The notes under the pieces were generated by a model. It searched no databases. It was not told the DNA's origin and was given only the letters and a program-made list of their open reading frames with translations. From Virgibacillus salarius (GTDB taxonomy: Bacteria > Bacillota > Bacilli > Bacillales > Amphibacillaceae), in the NCBI RefSeq assembly GCF_039521925.1, contig NZ_BAAACY010000110.1:9642-73641 (forward strand): a DNA stretch of 64,000 nt. Reading direction: 5' to 3'. Position 1 is the stretch's first letter; each line of letters begins with the position of its first letter. A program made the position numbers and the translations under genes. Below, piece after piece: positions 43,587 to 52,791 of the stretch.

Positions 43587-43892
43587 TTGATCATTCCTTA
43601 CTGTTCTATATTTACAAATAATTTTTCTACATTACTACCTCATTGATCACTAATTATAGTATAACAATAAGATATATATAATACCTTAATAAGCTTACTC
43701 CATATTTTTTCTTATTAGAAGCTGGAACCTCTCTCTATAATCAATTTAAATTGGTAGAAGTAGAGAAGTAGACCCTATGCAGGTTTAAATAGATCCGCCT
43801 TTAACCTATCTACTATCTTTAGCTATCTTTGAAGGATAATTGCCATTTCTTGTCGAATAACTTAGTGAATAAGTAAGAAAGGATGAACAAAA

Positions 43893-44057
43893 GTGCATGA
43901 TTCATTTATTTCATTATTTGGATTTATACCACCATTATTTTATTTAGGTTTTATCGTATTTGTCATTTGGTTTCTGACCCAAATTATTCAAATTCAGAGG
44001 CAGAGAAATGAAATTCTAAAAGAAATCCTACAAATGATAAACAAAAAGTCTGATTAG
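43893..44057 (+). CDS. Small membrane protein, 54 residues (DUF4083-like)
   Basis: Starts at GTG with AAAGGA and suitable spacing; sequence begins MHDSFISLFGFIPPLF. One transmembrane helix (about residues 8-31) then an amphipathic charged tail (IQIQRQRNEILKEILQMINKKSD) that could form a coiled coil. Resembles the short DUF4083 proteins of Bacillaceae, with low certainty. No partner; function unknown. Confidence 0.65.
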   Translation: MHDSFISLFGFIPPLFYLGFIVFVIWFLTQIIQIQRQRNEILKEILQMINKKSD

Positions 44058-44082
44058 ATCGAGGCATGAACATAACTAAGCT

Positions 44083-44270
44083 GGTCTTTTCTAAAGACCT
44101 GCAATACACTACATTATCTTCGGAAAATACGAAAACTCCTTGAATAAGAAGAATGTTTTTCTCGTGGGTTGTATCGCTACCGAAGTTTCCCTTATCCTGT
44201 GAGTGGATACACATCTGCGACTTAAAGCTGTGTCAGCACGAAGAGGCTCACCAGCGACCACGGGAACTCC
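44083..44270 (-). repeat. Dispersed repeat family R2, copy 2
   Basis: Reverse complement matches 29736-29917: GAGCCTCTTCGTGCTGACACA, CTTCGGTAGCGATACA, TTCTTCTTATTCAAG, TCGTATTTTCCG and a final hairpin GGTCTTTAGAAAAGACC. Similarity covers the whole element with many substitutions. Confidence 0.7.
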
Positions 44271-44463
44271 AGATCAGCTTCGTTACACGAACTATCATTC
44301 TATTTATTCGTTATTTCTCCGATTAAAATACTTTTTACCCATCGCTATTGGAGAACATATATTTTCCATACAACAACGGTTCACACTCCTCATAAGTAAA
44401 TAGCTTTTGTAGCTCTTCCAGTTGTTGCATGAACGTCAATCGTTTTACGACAGCCTATGTTAT

Positions 44464-44772
44464 TTAAATACCTTCTTTACCTCTAACTGGTGTTAGCGTG
44501 CATATCCTTTCTACACTGTTTATATAAGGCTTAGCTTTTTGAACGAGTGCTTGTGTTACGTTCAAAGTTAACGAATCCTGATGTGCTTCCTGACTTTCCC
44601 ACAATTCATAAACATAGATATCTGTATCCCTTTCATTTGCTAAGTTAACTATATAGAACTGACACTCCTCTAATTCTTCCATTTCATCTCCTGCATTTAC
44701 AAGTATTTCCGCTAAGTATTCCTGCCTTCCACGAAAAGCAGTAAACTTTGTAATTAATCCAAATCTACGCAA
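44464..44772 (-). CDS. Antibiotic biosynthesis monooxygenase (ABM) domain protein
   Basis: 102-residue dimeric alpha-beta barrel fold. Pattern: GLITKFTAFRGRQEYLAEIL at the start, CQFYIVNLANERDTDIYVYELWESQEAHQ in the middle (in blocks). Start TTG at 44772 with AAAGGAGGGG upstream. Relatives include quinone and heme-degrading monooxygenases; the substrate cannot be told. Single gene, divergent from DeoR. Confidence 0.87.
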   Translation of the reverse strand: MRRFGLITKFTAFRGRQEYLAEILVNAGDEMEELEECQFYIVNLANERDTDIYVYELWESQEAHQDSLTLNVTQALVQKAKPYINSVERICTLTPVRGKEGI

Positions 44773-44930
44773 ACCAAACCCCTCCTTTTATTTATTCGTT
44801 CGGCAAATCATTGTCATTATCCTGCTTGGCGAAAGCATTAATTTCACTTAAAAAAACTTATAAATAATTACATTTACTTATATTTATAGTATAATGAAAA
44901 CAAAGCACAGAATGATGGAGGCGGATCTGT

Positions 44931-45710
44931 TTGTATCAAGAAGAAAGATTGATTGGCATACTGGAGTTTCTTCAACTTAATAATAGGATATCTGTTGAGC
45001 AAATCTGTTCCTTGTTTGCCGTTTCCAGAGACACAGCCAGAAGAGATCTTGTCAAATTGGAAGAAGAACAAGCGATTATCCGTACACGAGGAGGCGCTAT
45101 TCTCCCAGCATATCATAATGAAGTAAAAAGCTATTCCAATCGCTTAACGATGGTGTCTATTGAAAAAAAAAGTATTGGAAAAAAAGCGGCTATGCTCATT
45201 TACCCAAGAGACAGAATCATTTTAGACGCATCAACAACTGTTCAATCCTGTGCTGAGCAGCTCAATAATATTGACTGTACAATCATTACAAATTCAATTA
45301 ATCAGGCAGATCTATTATCTACTAAATCTGAAATGAATATTCAACTACTTGGAGGAACCTTGGAAAAGGATCACCGTTATTTATATGGTCCATCAGTCAT
45401 TAGTAAACTTTCAGAATACCTTGTTGATAAAGCGTTTATTGGTGTAGTAGGAATATCTGAACATGGATTAACCGTCGCTCATGAAGAAGATGGGATTGTA
45501 AAAAGAAAAATGATGCAACAGGCAAAGCAAGTTATTGTTTTAGCCGATAGTACGAAGTTAGGAAAATCAGATTTTTTCCGCTTTGCTGAGATACGTGATA
45601 TCGATTTATTAATAACCGATCGAACTCCTTCACAAGCGTTTAGAGAGTTACTAACTAAGCATAATGTAGAGCTATTAACCACAGATTTGCATGAAATAGG
45701 AGATGACTAA
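44931..45710 (+). CDS. DeoR-family transcriptional regulator
   Basis: 259 residues: N-terminal HTH (IGILEFLQLNNRISVEQICSL, VSRDTARRDLVKLEEE, IRTRGGAIL) and a DeoR sensor domain with sugar-phosphate-binding elements (IILDASTTVQSCAEQL, LLGGTLEKDHRYLYGPSV, DKAFIGVVGIS, ADSTKLGKSDFF). Start TTG at 44931, nine bases from GGAGG. Co-transcribed with the following phosphatase (gap of one base), so the HAD enzyme's substrate family may be its effector. Confidence 0.9.
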   Translation: MYQEERLIGILEFLQLNNRISVEQICSLFAVSRDTARRDLVKLEEEQAIIRTRGGAILPAYHNEVKSYSNRLTMVSIEKKSIGKKAAMLIYPRDRIILDASTTVQSCAEQLNNIDCTIITNSINQADLLSTKSEMNIQLLGGTLEKDHRYLYGPSVISKLSEYLVDKAFIGVVGISEHGLTVAHEEDGIVKRKMMQQAKQVIVLADSTKLGKSDFFRFAEIRDIDLLITDRTPSQAFRELLTKHNVELLTTDLHEIGDD

Positions 45711-45711
45711 C

Positions 45712-46566
45712 ATGACAAAATTAATCGCCATTGATTTGGATGGAACCTTGCTAAACGAAAACAACAAGATAAGTATAAAAAACCTCGAAGCGATAACTTC
45801 TGCTCAGTCGAAAGGGATAGAAGTCGTTATCGCTACTGGGCGTGCGCACTTTGATGTTCAAACACTTTTTAAAGACACGGGTATTAACACGTGGATTATT
45901 GGAGCGAATGGAGCAACCATACACAGCCCAGATGGTAAATTATACCGATCAAAAGCAATTCAAAAACAGGATGCAGTCAACATACTGAACTGGCTTGAAA
46001 AAGAGGACTATTATTATGAAGTATTTAGTAATCATGCCATCTACACACCACAGCATGGCAGAGAATTACTAGCAATCGAAATAGATAGAATGAAAAGTGC
46101 GAACCCAGAAATTAATGTAGATCAGTTATCCGATGCTGCAAATAAGCAGTTTAGTCAAACTGGCTTTTCATTTATACGTTCCTACCGAGACTTCATTGGT
46201 CAGGATTTGGATGTTTATAATGTTCTTGCATTTTCGTTCAATAAAGAAAAGTTGGAAAAAGGAAGAAACCACTTTAAAAATCTAGCCAATTTATCGATTG
46301 TTTCTTCAGCAGAGCATAACTTTGAATTAGAGCACATTGATGCTTCCAAAGGAAATGCATTAAGCATGCTAGCAGAGGAATTTAGAATTGAGCTATCAGA
46401 AACAGCGGCCATCGGTGATAGTTTTAACGATTTATCGATGTTGGAAATCGCTGGTAAAAGTGCAGCAATGGGGAATGCCCCTCAGAAAATTAAAAATTCG
46501 TGTCAAGTAGTTACTTTGCCTAATACAGAAGATGGCGTCGCTCACTTTCTTCATTCATTACGTTAA
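45712..46566 (+). CDS. Cof-type HAD-IIB sugar phosphatase
   Basis: 284 residues. HAD motif I DLDGTLLNENN (Asp nucleophile), motif II Thr in VIATGRAHFDV, Lys in the HIDASKGNAL region and motif III GDSFNDLSMLEIAG. The C2B cap lies between. ATG at 45712 nine bases after AGGAG; upstream codons overlap the deoR stop. Likely a sugar-phosphate phosphatase in the DeoR regulon. Confidence 0.9.
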   Translation: MTKLIAIDLDGTLLNENNKISIKNLEAITSAQSKGIEVVIATGRAHFDVQTLFKDTGINTWIIGANGATIHSPDGKLYRSKAIQKQDAVNILNWLEKEDYYYEVFSNHAIYTPQHGRELLAIEIDRMKSANPEINVDQLSDAANKQFSQTGFSFIRSYRDFIGQDLDVYNVLAFSFNKEKLEKGRNHFKNLANLSIVSSAEHNFELEHIDASKGNALSMLAEEFRIELSETAAIGDSFNDLSMLEIAGKSAAMGNAPQKIKNSCQVVTLPNTEDGVAHFLHSLR

Positions 46567-46663
46567 GAAAATTACGGAATGATACTCTGTTTGGCGTGAC
46601 GTCGAAGATGACGGCGTAACATGCAGCGTATTTTCTGAGCGTGTCCCTTATTGGACATGCTTT

Positions 46664-46697
46664 AGCTTGTAGAAATCCTAGTCTCTACAAGCTTTTT
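46664..46697 (+). terminator. Terminator of the deoR-HAD operon
   Basis: AGCTTGTAGA (46664-46673)/TCTACAAGCT (46683-46692), perfect 10 bp, then TTTTT. The rest of 46567-46912 has no gene. Confidence 0.9.
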
Positions 46698-46912
46698 GAT
46701 TAGAATAAAAATAATATAGCCACTGAATATGCGAGACGCCTTTAAAAAGAAGCATGCTTTTTCTGCGTGCAATTTATCGCTGCCGGAGTCATTTTATTCA
46801 AGAAAAAACTCCTTTCTATAAAATTCTTTTTATTCATTTCCCAGTACGTATAAGTTTAAAACTTTATAGCATTTCAAAAAATATGGAGGTGGACAATAGT
46901 GACCAAAAGGAA

Positions 46913-48112
46913 TTATAGAATAGTAGAAATTGCTCCTATACTTACCATTAGCAAAATAATACCAAAAAAAATGGTAGCTATCGAGAAGAATAACACTCGC
47001 TCTTTTCTTATAACAAAAGATAGACAGAACAGAAACGCAGGTACTGGAAACAGAATACTTAAAGGTTCCCATTTGGTGACAAAATAGAACATTGCTAATA
47101 GGAAAGCACTATATCCGAACACGGATCTAAGTAGTAGTATTAATTTTTTATTTCCAGTTTCATGAACGCTCCACAAACCAACATAATGCTCCGTCCTATC
47201 TTTTAATGGTTGTTCATCTTCATAATAGAAATAAATAGGCTGGAGATATGGTATTTTTTGTTGCACTAAATCTTTCCCCCAAATAAATGACTTTCCCGCT
47301 ATATCAAACGTGTTGTAGATATTCCTATTCTGTACAGATACTTTTGGATAAGCGGAAGTCGGGGTATGTTCTGTGTCAATGGAAAAAGTAATTCGCTGAT
47401 TCTCTGTTTTCCCATAGTACGCTTTCCAAGATAAAGTTTGAATAGGAGAGAAAATGTATCTCCAGAACTGTTTTTTTACTGTAGCAGCCATACTTGTATC
47501 AACTGGTATCCAACCTTCTTGTTCCAAGTAAATTTCATTCCATACATGCGGCTGATGTTTTCCACCTGTAAACGCCCCTACCATTACACGGCAAGGGATA
47601 CCAATAGCACGACAAAGGGCTGCATATAGAAAAGAAAATTCACCACAATCTCCGTTCTTATCTTTGAGGAAATGTGTAACCCCCCTAGCTTTTGGAGGAA
47701 ATTTATAGTTATAATGCTTGACGATATAAAAAAACAGTAATTTTGTTTGTTCTTTTGGATTTGTTTCACTTCTAATGACATTGAAAGCGATGTGCCTTAC
47801 TTCTTCGTTTACACAAACCATAGGTGTCGACCTTAAAAAGAAATTTTTTTCTTCTTGGGTCAATTCTGGCAGAATATCTTCTGTTTTGCTTAACAGCTCT
47901 ATCTCGTAAGATGCTTTCATTGTTTCACCAGATTCAATTTTATAGAAACTAATCTGATTACCAATCATATCTTCATTTTCTTGAACGGGTAATGATTTCT
48001 GCTCGTTTATTATTTTCTGATACCTCGTCTCTGGTGGAGATGCTAGCCATAGGTATACATTAGCAGAAGTAGAATTAAAATATTGAAAAGTATAGGTTAC
48101 CTTATTTTTCAA
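46913..48112 (-). CDS. Transglutaminase-like protease with C-terminal membrane helices, in an Sdp-like operon
   Basis: 399 residues. Transglutaminase-core triad Cys156 (NGDCGEFSFLYAALCRAIGIP), His189 (KHQPHVWNEIYL) and Asp205 (WIPVDTSM). N-terminal 100 residues are a beta-rich domain; about 325-399 contain three membrane helices. Start TTG at 48112 with AGGTG upstream. Last gene of the cluster of secreted precursor, SdpA-like, HTTM and DCC genes; could mature or cross-link the peptide, or act in self-protection. Role inferred from context. Confidence 0.82.
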   Translation of the reverse strand: MKNKVTYTFQYFNSTSANVYLWLASPPETRYQKIINEQKSLPVQENEDMIGNQISFYKIESGETMKASYEIELLSKTEDILPELTQEEKNFFLRSTPMVCVNEEVRHIAFNVIRSETNPKEQTKLLFFYIVKHYNYKFPPKARGVTHFLKDKNGDCGEFSFLYAALCRAIGIPCRVMVGAFTGGKHQPHVWNEIYLEQEGWIPVDTSMAATVKKQFWRYIFSPIQTLSWKAYYGKTENQRITFSIDTEHTPTSAYPKVSVQNRNIYNTFDIAGKSFIWGKDLVQQKIPYLQPIYFYYEDEQPLKDRTEHYVGLWSVHETGNKKLILLLRSVFGYSAFLLAMFYFVTKWEPLSILFPVPAFLFCLSFVIRKERVLFFSIATIFFGIILLMVSIGAISTIL

Positions 48113-48152
48113 AGTTTCACCTGCTTTTTACTTATTTTTATATCAATATCGA

Positions 48153-48575
48153 TTAACTTTTATCATGGATCCTACAAGAATCACCTTCACATCCTCCAAC
48201 TGGAAGTATTTTTCGCTTACTTGCCAACCAGTCATATAACCTAGACCCCACCCCCACCCAAATAAACAGTTTAAGCAAGGGGACCGCGGGCCATAAAAAT
48301 GGGACTTGTTTAGCTATACGTAATATACTATCTATTCCTTCTTCTATTACACCATTTATTATGATAATGGTGTGCATTCGTTTTTCCACTTTTTCATATT
48401 CTAAGCCGTATTCATTTAAAACAGCTATATTTCTAGTAGACTCATATTGAAGACGACGGAAACAATCCATTTTTGCTAGTATTTTCATGCTTCTTGTGCA
48501 AACAGGGCACCAAGTATCATAAAAAACAAGGACACGATTCTTTTCTTTAGACTTGTTCGATCTGTTCAACTTCAT
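48153..48575 (-). CDS. DCC-family thiol-disulfide oxidoreductase (DUF393)
   Basis: 140 residues, thioredoxin-like. The family signature D-x-x-C-x-x-C is YDTWCPVCTRS (Cys23, Cys26). A hydrophobic C-terminal half (FLWPAVPLLKLFIWVG) and a late Cys pair in GGCEGDSCR. It overlaps the HTTM gene by 29 bp, as these families often pair. ATG at 48575 with AAAGGGG upstream. In this operon it may handle redox steps in peptide maturation, although the precursor itself has no Cys. Confidence 0.86.
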   Translation of the reverse strand: MKLNRSNKSKEKNRVLVFYDTWCPVCTRSMKILAKMDCFRRLQYESTRNIAVLNEYGLEYEKVEKRMHTIIIINGVIEEGIDSILRIAKQVPFLWPAVPLLKLFIWVGVGSRLYDWLASKRKILPVGGCEGDSCRIHDKS

Positions 48576-49509
48576 ATTGCTTCCCCTTTCTGAGCCTTAA
48601 TTTGGATAATAATCTTTTCACAGCTGTGTATGCTCGTTCATACTCTTCATTTTTCAGTAAAACAAGTTGTATGGAAATCATTGTCGCAGAAAAAGTAAAC
48701 AATCCCATCACTATCGCAATGCCTATATGCATAGCAATAATATTAAAGATGGCAATATATCTAGTGTAGCGATTGAATAATAAAAATGGATATGTTATTT
48801 GCGCAAAAATAGCTCCATATGCACCAATCAGTAATAAAAAGTCGGATGATATAATTAACTCCTTAAAAAACGGATGGGTGTATTCGTCTACTTGTAAGAT
48901 ATAGTAAAGTGCTGTACCGTTTTGCCAAACTTCTCCCATGATCTTGTGCATACCAGATGTTAAATACATAAAGGAGACTTGTATAATGGAAGCAAGAACA
49001 GCTAAATTATGAAATGCATTGAATAAAGACGGTGACAGGGTAATACTGGAAACTTTCTGTTTTCTTCTATAACCATCCACTGAAAAAAATGCTGTAGTAT
49101 TTGCAAATAACAAATAAAATAGAATAATCCTCATTACATTGTCTCCACCATCTAGAATTAAAACATTTGCATGTTGAAGAGACCAAATAAAAATGAAGTT
49201 TAAGATAGCTGTTAGTCTTCCCATGAATCCAATAGTAAAGAAAAAAGCGATTACAACACCGATATGAAAAATGATTTCAAAGTACAGTAAGGAATCATTT
49301 AATTGATAGATAGAAAAATTATTAGTGGTAAACAGTTGTTTTGTTAAAGTTTCATGATCCTGCATCCCATTTGGTCCCCACAGAAATCTTCGTTGCCCAT
49401 AATGAATAAAATAGAAATATAAGATTAATAGACCAAAAGCAATTCTAATTAAACTGGTTCCCATTAACATATGTTTTTGTGTAGATAGCTTCTCATAAAT
49501 TTTATTCAA
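48547..49509 (-). CDS. HTTM-domain multipass membrane protein (SdpB-like)
   Basis: 320 residues with six to eight membrane helices. HTTM features: IRIAFGLLILYFYFIHYGQRRFLWGPNG (read in two parts), ILNFIFIWSLQHANVLILDGGDNVMRI and SGMHKIMGEVWQNGTALYYIL. HTTM relatives include vitamin-K carboxylase and B. subtilis SdpB, needed to mature the SDP toxin. Start TTG at 49509 with AAAGGAGG. Lies between the SdpA-like and DCC genes. Confidence 0.85.
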   Translation of the reverse strand: MNKIYEKLSTQKHMLMGTSLIRIAFGLLILYFYFIHYGQRRFLWGPNGMQDHETLTKQLFTTNNFSIYQLNDSLLYFEIIFHIGVVIAFFFTIGFMGRLTAILNFIFIWSLQHANVLILDGGDNVMRIILFYLLFANTTAFFSVDGYRRKQKVSSITLSPSLFNAFHNLAVLASIIQVSFMYLTSGMHKIMGEVWQNGTALYYILQVDEYTHPFFKELIISSDFLLLIGAYGAIFAQITYPFLLFNRYTRYIAIFNIIAMHIGIAIVMGLFTFSATMISIQLVLLKNEEYERAYTAVKRLLSKLRLRKGKQYEVEQIEQV

Positions 49510-49703
49510 AACTTGGCATCCTCCTTTGAGTAAATGTTTGGTTTAATTTTATAATATTTAAAGCATATCCATAAAAAGCCCTTACGAATGAAAATGACGT
49601 GATTTAAAATAGTTAGAATTAATTAATCACATCTTTTATGTGACGTGTTCTCTTACTCAGATTACCCGGGTACCTCTGGCGATAGATAACTGTTGAAAAT
49701 GCA

Positions 49704-50357
49704 TTAAAACACAGGAGAAACTTTTTCGAATTCTCGCCATTCAAATTCATGTATATTTGTTTTATTTTTAAAGGTTGGATTGCTCTGTTCCGAATAAGGT
49801 GTAGCCTCTGTTTGTCTAACGATTAATTGTGTACGTGCTATATCTTCTCCAGGATATAAACTGCTTACGTAAGATTGAGCATAACGATTTAATATGTCAA
49901 TCCCATCTTCTCTTTGCTCTTTTATCATTTCATTATCCAGAATATAGTCAAAATCTTCCTTATTTAATTTTTTTTCTTCTACTTTTTCAGATAGCTTCAT
50001 GGTTATGTCATCTTTTTGATGAAGGGCAGTAAAAGCGCCTCGCTGAATTCTAACTAAACGATTATAAGGTGTAAAACGATTTTTATAGTTCTTTTCAATC
50101 ATAAAAGACGTTAAATTAATCCATTCTGTTGTCTCTCCATTAGCCAATTCTGCACGTACTAGGAATTGGTTGTTCGTACTTGCTGGATTGGGAGCAAATA
50201 ATCTCCAGTTCTGTGAAAACAAAGGTTCCATATATCCATTTATTATAAATCCGAATTTTGCTTTTACAGGATTAAAAGGGGCTAAATAAATAGCGGTAAA
50301 TAAAAAATGTATGGAAAACAAAATAATAGAAAATATTATAATAATTTTTTTCAACAT
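49704..50357 (-). CDS. DUF5819-family membrane-anchored protein (SdpA-like)
   Basis: 217 residues with one N-terminal membrane helix (KIIIIFSIILFSIHFLFTAIY) and an extracellular domain marked by FSQNWRLFAPNPASTNN, the diagnostic W-x-L-F-A-P-x-P patch of DUF5819, similar to the SdpA core. ATG at 50357 with GAGGTG. It is separated from the precursor gene by a strong hairpin and precedes the HTTM gene, the same precursor-A-B logic as sdpC/sdpA/sdpB though in another order. Confidence 0.82.
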   Translation of the reverse strand: MLKKIIIIFSIILFSIHFLFTAIYLAPFNPVKAKFGFIINGYMEPLFSQNWRLFAPNPASTNNQFLVRAELANGETTEWINLTSFMIEKNYKNRFTPYNRLVRIQRGAFTALHQKDDITMKLSEKVEEKKLNKEDFDYILDNEMIKEQREDGIDILNRYAQSYVSSLYPGEDIARTQLIVRQTEATPYSEQSNPTFKNKTNIHEFEWREFEKVSPVF

Positions 50358-50379
50358 AATATCACCTCTATCTATTGGA

Positions 50380-50406
50380 CGATTGTCCCATGTTTTGGGA
50401 CAATCG
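50380..50406. promoter_or_regulatory. 11-bp perfect stem-loop between precursor and SdpA-like gene
   Basis: CGATTGTCCCA, five-base loop, TGGGACAATCG. No T-run on the minus strand, so probably a processing or partial read-through hairpin that keeps precursor mRNA in excess. Confidence 0.75.
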
Positions 50407-50427
50407 CCTTTTATTTAATGTAAATAT

Positions 50428-50754
50428 TTATTGATCAAAAACCACTTTAATATTTTCATAACCAGTCGGGCTTGCATTCATTGCACTGCCTCCTAATGCA
50501 TCATATGCATCAGCACCGGCTTTAGCTGTAAACCCTCCAACAAAAGCTGTTGCTGCAACACGCGAAGCTTGCATTGCATAAGCTCCTGCAGCTGCTGGAG
50601 TTGCTTCAGGAGACACTTCATTGTTAGAAGCTAATTCAGTCTGGACAGCTGTTTGCGTTTCAATATCATCAGCACCGGCAAGGACAGATGTTGTAGCAGT
50701 ACCTCCAATAAATAAACTTAATGTTAAGACTCCTGTTATTAGCTTTTTTTTCAT
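50428..50754 (-). CDS. Secreted peptide precursor of the Sdp-like operon
   Basis: 108 residues from the ATG at 50754, nine bases after GGGAGG. Signal peptide KKKLITGVLTLSLFIGGTA with likely cleavage at VLA-GADD. Then an acidic/polar stretch (residues 29-50), an Ala/Gly-rich hydrophobic stretch (52-89, including GAYAMQASRVAATAFVGGF) and a polar tail ending VVFDQ. No cysteine. Small, exported, low-complexity and first in the operon, it looks like a bacteriocin or SDP-type toxin precursor. No known family recognised; the mature product is not predictable. Confidence 0.78.
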   Translation of the reverse strand: MKKKLITGVLTLSLFIGGTATTSVLAGADDIETQTAVQTELASNNEVSPEATPAAAGAYAMQASRVAATAFVGGFTAKAGADAYDALGGSAMNASPTGYENIKVVFDQ

Positions 50755-51524
50755 TAAACTATTCCTCCCATTCATATTAAAAAATAAATTACCAACTACA
50801 CCTACCTGTACTTATCTTGATATCTTATTCATAGATCCCCTCCTTCAAAGAGGTTGTACAAAAAGTCGATAATGAGAACATATGAATTTCTTCGTTTACT
50901 TACTACTTACCATCGAACTTCTTGTACTTTCTATCCTCCTTCTAGATAGTAATAAACCTATTTCATGTACAAAGTAACACAGGTAAAATGCAATTAATGT
51001 CATAATTTGTTGAAAACATGTAAAAAAAAGTTAATATTTTTTACACAAATTATGAGAGCAAATTTAGGTTTTATGCAGCCAGCTATTCCATAGGGGATAA
51101 GAAGGTAGTTTAGAGTAGTGGTCATGAAAGCATGGATAGCGTGAGCGAATATTCCTTACTATTGATGTACTTCCCTGTAATTCATGCCTGTCCAAGGGTA
51201 CTTTTGAAAACGATTATGATTCTATTTTGAATGATCGTCTAATATTTAATAGATAGGCAGTTTTAAGTTTAAATATAAGGTTAGCATCGCTAATTAATTA
51301 CAGAGGGGGCAAAAGAAAATAAGATAAAGAACATATATGATATGTTCCCATCAAAGTAAACCGATTAAAATTGTCCTTAAGATTGTGCTTAGCGTTGTAA
51401 ATCTGAGTGTATAGAGGAAATATTTCACTCATTTTTTTAAAAATCATCTACATAGAACTACGGATATGTTATTACATTACTAAGTGGGTACTTCATTTGA
51501 TGACAAACTACATGGTAATATACA
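50755..51524. other. Upstream region of the Sdp-like operon
   Basis: No gene. A repeat-like inverted pair lies at 50845-50950 (GGTTGTACAAAAAGTCGA and TCGAACTTCTTGTAC), a type seen between genes in related genomes. The long non-coding region probably holds the operon promoter, which I could not fix. Confidence 0.45.
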
Positions 51525-52256
51525 TTAGTTATTAAGATTCCACAGTTCAGGAATTGTTACAAAACGATATCCTCTCCGTTTAAGAATTGTTATCATATTT
51601 TTTAGTGATTCGACTGTTCCCGTTAGGTCCTGCGAACTATGTCCGGCACTATGCATAAGTACTATAGCTCCTGGATGAGCTAAGTTAAGCACAGTTTGAG
51701 AAATGTCTGTGTTTGAAAGTTCCTTCCAATCCTCCGTATCAATAGACCAGCCAATACCTTTATATCCCATATTACCGAGCTCTTGTACAAATTTTTCACT
51801 TATATCTCCATATGGTGCTCTGAAGAGGGTCGGACTTACTCCCGTAGCTAGTAATATTTGTTTTTCTGTACTCTTAATTTCCCATTTCATCCGATTAACA
51901 CTAGTCTTTGTTAATTGAGGATGCCAAAATGAATGGTTACCAACACTATGACCATCTTCAACAATTCTCCTTGCCACATTAGGATACTTTGAAACACGTG
52001 CACCCATTAAGAAAAAGGTTGCCGGAACCCCTTCCCTTTTTAATATATCTAAAATTTTCGGGGTATACTGTTGATCAGGGCCATCATCAAAGGTTAATGC
52101 AATAACCTTTTGGTGAGTTTTCCCTTGATACATCATTATGTTCGGATAATTTATTTGCAATGGATAGTTAGATACATCTGCAATAGAAACTCTACAAAAT
52201 ATAATTATTGTTAATAAAGTAATATAGAAAAGTAAAGAATATCTTAACAATTTCAT
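51525..52256 (-). CDS. Polysaccharide deacetylase (NodB family, PdaB-like)
   Basis: 243 residues, N-terminal membrane anchor or signal (LLRYSLLFYITLLTIIIF). NodB motifs: TFDDGPD (catalytic Asp and metal Asp), HSVGNHSFWHP (metal His pair), RAPYG, DTEDW and VLMHSAG. Removes acetyl groups from peptidoglycan or chitin-like polymers at the cell surface; size and order resemble sporulation PdaB/YlxY. Ribosome site GGGGGA is rather far (13 bases). Confidence 0.9.
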   Translation of the reverse strand: MKLLRYSLLFYITLLTIIIFCRVSIADVSNYPLQINYPNIMMYQGKTHQKVIALTFDDGPDQQYTPKILDILKREGVPATFFLMGARVSKYPNVARRIVEDGHSVGNHSFWHPQLTKTSVNRMKWEIKSTEKQILLATGVSPTLFRAPYGDISEKFVQELGNMGYKGIGWSIDTEDWKELSNTDISQTVLNLAHPGAIVLMHSAGHSSQDLTGTVESLKNMITILKRRGYRFVTIPELWNLNN

Positions 52257-52791
52257 ATCAATAAACTCATCCCCCTTACCTACTGTTTTATTATGACTAT
52301 CTTAGAATATTATATTCATTATTTGGATTCGGAGTGGCTAGTGGGATTTAGAGATATTTCAAGGATAGTTAAGGAATTTTAACATCAAGGGAAACGTTTA
52401 AAAACTGATTAAAGACATACTTGATGTCGTTAGTGGTAGTACCTGTAATTGCTAAATAGTATGATCAACTCTTGCAAATAGAAAATTTCACTTTTAATTT
52501 CTTAAGTCGCTGTTTATTAATAGCTTCTTGAATATCAACATATGTAGCATTAGGGAAGACGAATTGAAGTGCATCCATCATTGCGCATATGATACCTATT
52601 TTTGATGAAGAAAATCCTTACATAAAATGGCATCACCACCTGGGGGCAGTTAATCGGTTAGGATCAAGGTCGAAGTATTAACATCATTTACTCGCGAATT
52701 ACAGGTATTATAAAGAAACATAGTTGAACAATACATACACCTCCGTTTAAATATAAACACGATTAAACGAGAGAGATATGTGTGTTTATAA
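52257..52791. other. Non-coding stretch
   Basis: No gene with support; scattered AT-rich sequence and no clear repeat. Confidence 0.35.
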
